Shown: in pieces, positions 14,780-17,996 of the stretch
How positions within the stretch are numbered: position 1 is the first letter of the stretch
Layout of the letters: each line of letters opens with the position of its first letter
DNA from: JAIVJN01 sp036732565
Lineage (GTDB): Bacteria; Acidobacteriota; Vicinamibacteria; Vicinamibacterales; UBA2999
Assembly (NCBI GenBank): GCA_036732565.1
Contig: DAINCF010000083.1
Location: 1-17,996 of the forward strand
Reading direction: 5' to 3'
DNA length: 17,996 nucleotides
The notes under the pieces: model-generated
Told to the model about the DNA's origin: nothing
The model's database searches: none
What the model saw: the letters and a program-made list of their open reading frames with translations, nothing else
Made by a program: the position numbers and the translations under genes

Positions 14780-15730
14780 ATGACGTCGCTGACACCCGCT
14801 GTGACCGATTCCGTCCTCAAAACGATTGGCCATACACCGGTCGTCCAACTCACGCGCCTCGTCTCGGCTGGCGACGCGGATGTGTTCGTGAAGCTCGAAT
14901 ACTTCAACCCGACGGGTTCATACAAGGATCGGCTGGCGCTGGCGATGATCGAGGGCGCCGAAGCGCGCGGCGCCTTGCGCCCGGGCATGCGTGTCATCGA
15001 GTTCACGGGCGGCAGCACCGGGTCCTCGCTGGCCATGGTCTGCGCAGTGAAAGGCTATCGGTTCGCGCCGCTGTCATCCGACGCGTTCGCACGCGAGAAG
15101 ATCCAGACGATGGAGGCCTTCGGCGCCGCCGTGGAGCTGGTGCCGAGCGATGGCGGCAAGGTGACGCCCGCCCTCTTCGACCGCTTCAAGGCGCGCATCG
15201 CGGTGATGCAGGAGGAGCCGGACACGTTCTGGACCGACCAGTTCCACAACGACGATGCGCTGAACGGCTACCGTGACATCGGCGACGAGCTGTTGACGCA
15301 GCTCGGCTCGGTCGATGTGTTCTGCGGCATGGTGGGTACGGCGGGTATGCTTGTCGGCGTTTCCCAGGCCTTGAAGGCCGGCGGCAGTCGAGCGCGCATC
15401 GTCGCCCTCGAGCCGAACGGATCACCGGTGCTCACCACTGGTCGCGGCGGCGCGCATCGCGTCGAAGGCACCGCGGCCGGTTTCGTTCCACCCCACTTGA
15501 CGCGTGACGATTACGACGAGGCGCGGGTCATCGACGAAGAGGAGGGGCGCGCGATGGCACGTCGTCTCGCCAAGGAAGAAGGCATCTTTGCCGGGACCTC
15601 GACGGGACTGAATGTCGTGGCCGCGCTCCAGTTGGCCCGCGAGCTCGGCTCGGGTCATCACGTGGCGACGGTCGCGGTCGACACGGGGCTCAAGTACCTG
15701 GCCGGCGATTTGTTCGCCGGAACGACCTAA
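14780..15730 (+). CDS. PLP-dependent cysteine synthase-family protein
   Basis: 316 residues, fold type II PLP enzyme like CysK/CBS. The Schiff-base lysine is Lys49 in EYFNPTGSYKDRLAL. The N-terminal TIGHTPVVQLTRL and the C-terminal GIFAGTSTGLNVVAALQLA and VAVDTGLKYL are family-like. The substrate-binding loop is IEFTGGSTGSSLAM (Thr76 to Gly81), where CysK and CBS have TSGNTG; the Asn that holds the substrate carboxylate is replaced by Ser79. It may therefore not be an O-acetylserine sulfhydrylase and could act on another hydroxy or acyl amino acid. I chose the ATG at 14780 with AGGA at 14769-14772; an in-frame ATG at 14708 would add 24 residues (three Cys, Arg-rich) unlike the family. Cytoplasmic and apparently monocistronic. 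It converges with the permease gene, the pair of palindromes lying between them. Confidence 0.85.
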   Translation: MTSLTPAVTDSVLKTIGHTPVVQLTRLVSAGDADVFVKLEYFNPTGSYKDRLALAMIEGAEARGALRPGMRVIEFTGGSTGSSLAMVCAVKGYRFAPLSSDAFAREKIQTMEAFGAAVELVPSDGGKVTPALFDRFKARIAVMQEEPDTFWTDQFHNDDALNGYRDIGDELLTQLGSVDVFCGMVGTAGMLVGVSQALKAGGSRARIVALEPNGSPVLTTGRGGAHRVEGTAAGFVPPHLTRDDYDEARVIDEEEGRAMARRLAKEEGIFAGTSTGLNVVAALQLARELGSGHHVATVAVDTGLKYLAGDLFAGTT

Positions 15731-15745
15731 ACGCACACCAAATTG

Positions 15746-15830
15746 TACGTAGCGCAGGCCTTCAGGCCTCAACGGTGCGAGCGGCGCACGACGGTGGTGG
15801 GCAGGCCTGAAGGCCTGCGCTACGTACGTA
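15746..15830. repeat. Composite inverted pair of TTCA-loop palindromes
   Basis: Two copies of the element face each other. Copy A (15746-15769, plus) reads TACGTA, then GCGCAGGCC, TTCA, GGCCT, and its right arm is cut short. Copy B (15801-15826, minus) has the complete 7-bp stem (GCAGGCC 15801-15807, GGCCTGC 15812-15818, loop TGAA on the plus strand) and a TACGTA tail, which is duplicated as TACGTACGTA (15821-15830). The outer 23 bases of A and B are complementary, so the whole could also fold as one long hairpin with about 30 bases in the loop. It fills most of the 134-base gap between two convergent genes, and nothing else is seen there. Confidence 0.75.
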
Positions 15831-15864
15831 CGCCATCCGTCATTTCGCAACGCCATTGAAAGGC

Positions 15865-17996
15865 TCATTCGCTGCGCAGGGCGATCAGCGGGTCGGTGCG
15901 TGCCGCGCGTCGCGCCGCTGGTAGGACGGCGACGGCGGCGGCGGCGATGAGCACCGCGGCAGCCGCGCAGACGCTCACGACATCGAAACCTCCGGGCGTG
16001 ACGACCATGCCGCCGAGCATGCGCGTGGCCCATACTGCCAGCACGCTTCCGGCGAGCAGACCCGATCCCACCATCACCGCACCCTGCCGAAAGGTGGCGC
16101 TCAGGATGCGCGTCGGATCGGCGCCGAGGGCCAGGCGCAATGCCAGCTCGGCGCGGCGGCTGGCGACGTCGTGAGCGACCACGCCAAACAAGCCGATCGC
16201 GGAAAGGACGAGCGCCAGGAGGGCGAACGCGACGAACGTGGCGGTCAGCACCCGCCGCGCGGGCACGCCGGGTGAAGCCGCCACGATGTCCGACATCGCC
16301 CGCGTGCCGTACACCGGCAGATCGCGATCGAGTCGCGCGACTTCTTCCCGTACCGCTGCGATGACATCGACGTCCGCGCGTGTGCTTCGGACCAGCACAT
16401 GGCTCGAATGTGACGGCGATTGCAGCGCTGACACGTACACGGTCGAAGCGGCGGTCTCGTCGAGGGCGCGGTGCTTGATGTCGCCGACGACGCCGACGAT
16501 CTCCGCGATCTGCGCGGTTGACGCCAATCGGACGCGCCGCCCGATCGGTGACGCCGAGCCGAACAGCCGTGCGGCCAATGACTCGCTGACCACCACGCGT
16601 CGCGGGGCCACCCCATCGTCACCGGCATCGAACGAACGCCCGGCAACGAGGGGGATGCGCATGACCTCGAAGTAGGCTGGACCGGCGGCGCGCACCACGG
16701 CTTCGTGTCCGACGTGCGCCGGGCCTTCGCTGATGACACTGCGCTGTCGGTCGCCGGTCAACGGCGCCTCGTCCACCGTCGACACGGAGTGCGGGCCCAG
16801 GCGCGCTTCCAAGGCGCTCTGAAGAGCCGAGTAGAACGACGCCACGCGCTGCAGGTTGTAGCTCGCGCCTGGCAGCGACACCTGCAACGACAGCACGCCG
16901 TGGGCATCGAATCCTGGGTTCACCGCGAGCACACCGAGCAGGCTGCGGCCGAGGAGTGCCACGGACATGAGCAGCACGAACGCGAGCGCCACTTCGCCGG
17001 CCACCAGCACGCGTCGCCAGGCGAGCTCGCGCGGCGGCAGTGTTGCGCCCCTGCGCAGCACGTCGACGACACTCCGTCGGGCGGCCATCAGCGCCGGCGC
17101 CGATCCACAGATCCAGCCACATGCCAGCGCGACACTCGACAGGACAGTGATCACCCGCCAGCTCACCGCTACGGCGCGATTCGCGACACCGCCGAACTGT
17201 TCGAGCGCAAGACGCGCCACCGCGGGTGTCAGCCACAACGCGAGGAGCACGCCGCCGATGATGCCCATCACCACGAGCGCCGTCGCCTCGAGCAACAGCT
17301 GCCTGGTGATCGCCGAACGGGGCGCGCCCAGCGCGCTTCTCACCGCCAGCTCGCGCCGGCGATCGATGGAGCGCACGATCAGCAGCCCCGCAAGGTTCGT
17401 GAACGCAATGAGCATCGCGAGTGCGGCAGCTCCGGCGAGAAGACCGAGCGGCCGGGTGGCGTCGCCCGCGATCGCCGTCGCGACTGGAGTCGCGACGACT
17501 CGTGCCGGCGGCGATGAGGTACGACTCACATCGTCCAGCGCACCCTGTAAGGACGCAGCTGTGATGTTGGGAGCGAGACGAGCCATGGCCCGTACCCGGA
17601 CACCCGAGCGCATGGCTTGGGCGGGCGTCGCCGGCATGGGTCGCCAGACATCGGCCGCGCCCAGCGCAAAGGACACCCGCTCCGGCAACACGCCAACGAT
17701 CGTGTGAGCCTGGCCTCCGAGCACAACCCGGCGGCCGATCACCGTGGCATCGGCCCCGAGCTTTCCGCGCCAGAAGGCGTCGCTGATGATGGCCACGAGC
17801 TGTCCGACATCCTCCGCCGTGAACGCCCGACCGAGCGCTGGTGTCACGCCGAGCAGCGCCAGAAATCCGGGCGTGACGTTGCTGCCGCGTAACCTTTCGG
17901 CCGGACCAAGCTCTGTCAGGGTGAAATTGGTGCCGTCACTCGCTTCGATCGCCGCGAGCGATCCTGCGCGCTCGCGCCAGCCCTCGAACGTGGCAT
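15865..17996 (-). CDS. MacB/ADOP-type ABC transporter permease, 5' end beyond the window
   Basis: The frame is open to the right edge with no stop, so at least 709 residues are visible and the N-terminus is missing. The visible part begins inside the first MacB-PCD periplasmic domain (FEGWRERAGSLAAIEA, GTNFTLTELGPAERLRG, NVTPGFLALLGVTPALGRAF). It continues through a first FtsX membrane domain (LAMLIAFTNLAGLLIVRSID, RRRELAVRSALGAPRSAITR), a second periplasmic domain (VNPGFDAHGVLSLQVSLPGA, AGRSFDAGDDG, EIVGVVGDIKHRALDE) and a second FtsX domain (FALLALVLSAIGLFGVVAHD, RRAELALRLALGADPTRILS), ending in DPLIALRSE. This double MacB/FtsX layout with no ATPase in the chain is the Acidobacteria-type duplicated permease (ADOP). 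Family members are thought to move peptides, antimicrobials or lipoproteins outwards with a separate ATPase; the substrate is unknown. The GTG at 17847 is internal and not the start. Confidence 0.9.
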   Translation of the reverse strand, partial: ATFEGWRERAGSLAAIEASDGTNFTLTELGPAERLRGSNVTPGFLALLGVTPALGRAFTAEDVGQLVAIISDAFWRGKLGADATVIGRRVVLGGQAHTIVGVLPERVSFALGAADVWRPMPATPAQAMRSGVRVRAMARLAPNITAASLQGALDDVSRTSSPPARVVATPVATAIAGDATRPLGLLAGAAALAMLIAFTNLAGLLIVRSIDRRRELAVRSALGAPRSAITRQLLLEATALVVMGIIGGVLLALWLTPAVARLALEQFGGVANRAVAVSWRVITVLSSVALACGWICGSAPALMAARRSVVDVLRRGATLPPRELAWRRVLVAGEVALAFVLLMSVALLGRSLLGVLAVNPGFDAHGVLSLQVSLPGASYNLQRVASFYSALQSALEARLGPHSVSTVDEAPLTGDRQRSVISEGPAHVGHEAVVRAAGPAYFEVMRIPLVAGRSFDAGDDGVAPRRVVVSESLAARLFGSASPIGRRVRLASTAQIAEIVGVVGDIKHRALDETAASTVYVSALQSPSHSSHVLVRSTRADVDVIAAVREEVARLDRDLPVYGTRAMSDIVAASPGVPARRVLTATFVAFALLALVLSAIGLFGVVAHDVASRRAELALRLALGADPTRILSATFRQGAVMVGSGLLAGSVLAVWATRMLGGMVVTPGGFDVVSVCAAAAVLIAAAAVAVLPAARRAARTDPLIALRSE

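Noticed and set aside
15740..15840. Array-like TACGTA repeats considered as a CRISPR or phage attachment site
   Set aside because: Only two inverted units without regular spacers, and no cas, integrase or tRNA gene is near.

Overview
The window is a GC-rich bacterial chromosome segment, densely and continuously coded. Several things point to Acidobacteriota, probably class Vicinamibacteria: an Oar-like TonB-dependent receptor with a carboxypeptidase-regulatory-like N-terminal domain, a large two-FtsX-domain MacB/ADOP-type permease, and small TTCA-loop palindromes at gene ends. This placement is inference from gene families and sequence style. I saw no rRNA, tRNA, CRISPR, insertion sequence or phage gene.

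Layout. (1) 67-3006 (-) encodes an Oar-like outer-membrane receptor, divergent from 3153-4970 (+), a secreted gamma-glutamyltranspeptidase-family enzyme. (2) 5019-12121 (+) is a tight seven-gene run: DJ-1/PfpI protein, AGE-family (N-acylglucosamine 2-epimerase-like) protein, STAS protein, GlgX-type glycogen debranching enzyme, second STAS protein, RsbW-like kinase and GAF-SpoIIE (RsbU-like) phosphatase. Three junctions are 4-base start/stop overlaps and the other three have gaps of 4, 20 and 5 bases. (3) 12142-14535 (-) is a three-gene operon read right to left: GMC oxidoreductase, SnoaL/NTF2-like protein and GlcG/HbpS-like protein. (4) 14780-15730 (+) is a PLP enzyme of the cysteine synthase fold with an altered substrate loop. 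(5) 15865-17996 (-) is a permease cut by the right edge.

The most interesting region is 5019-12121. Its gene content matches what I remember of the icfG cluster of the cyanobacterium Synechocystis PCC 6803, where an Rsb/Spo-like kinase, a phosphatase and two STAS phosphoproteins are linked to a GlgX gene and to inorganic carbon and glucose metabolism. Here it occurs in what looks like a heterotrophic acidobacterium, in compact form, with the kinase before the phosphatase. No sigma factor or other obvious output is encoded beside it. The simplest model is a partner-switching circuit that reads a signal through the GAF domain and controls storage-polysaccharide use, either by transcription or by direct action of the STAS proteins.

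A second pattern is a family of small palindromes (loop TTCA, tail TACGTA) at 9-36, 12115-12148 and a face-to-face pair at 15746-15830. Each has its TACGTA tail towards the end of a neighbouring gene read in the same direction. The 12115-12148 copy supplies the stop codons of both convergent genes.
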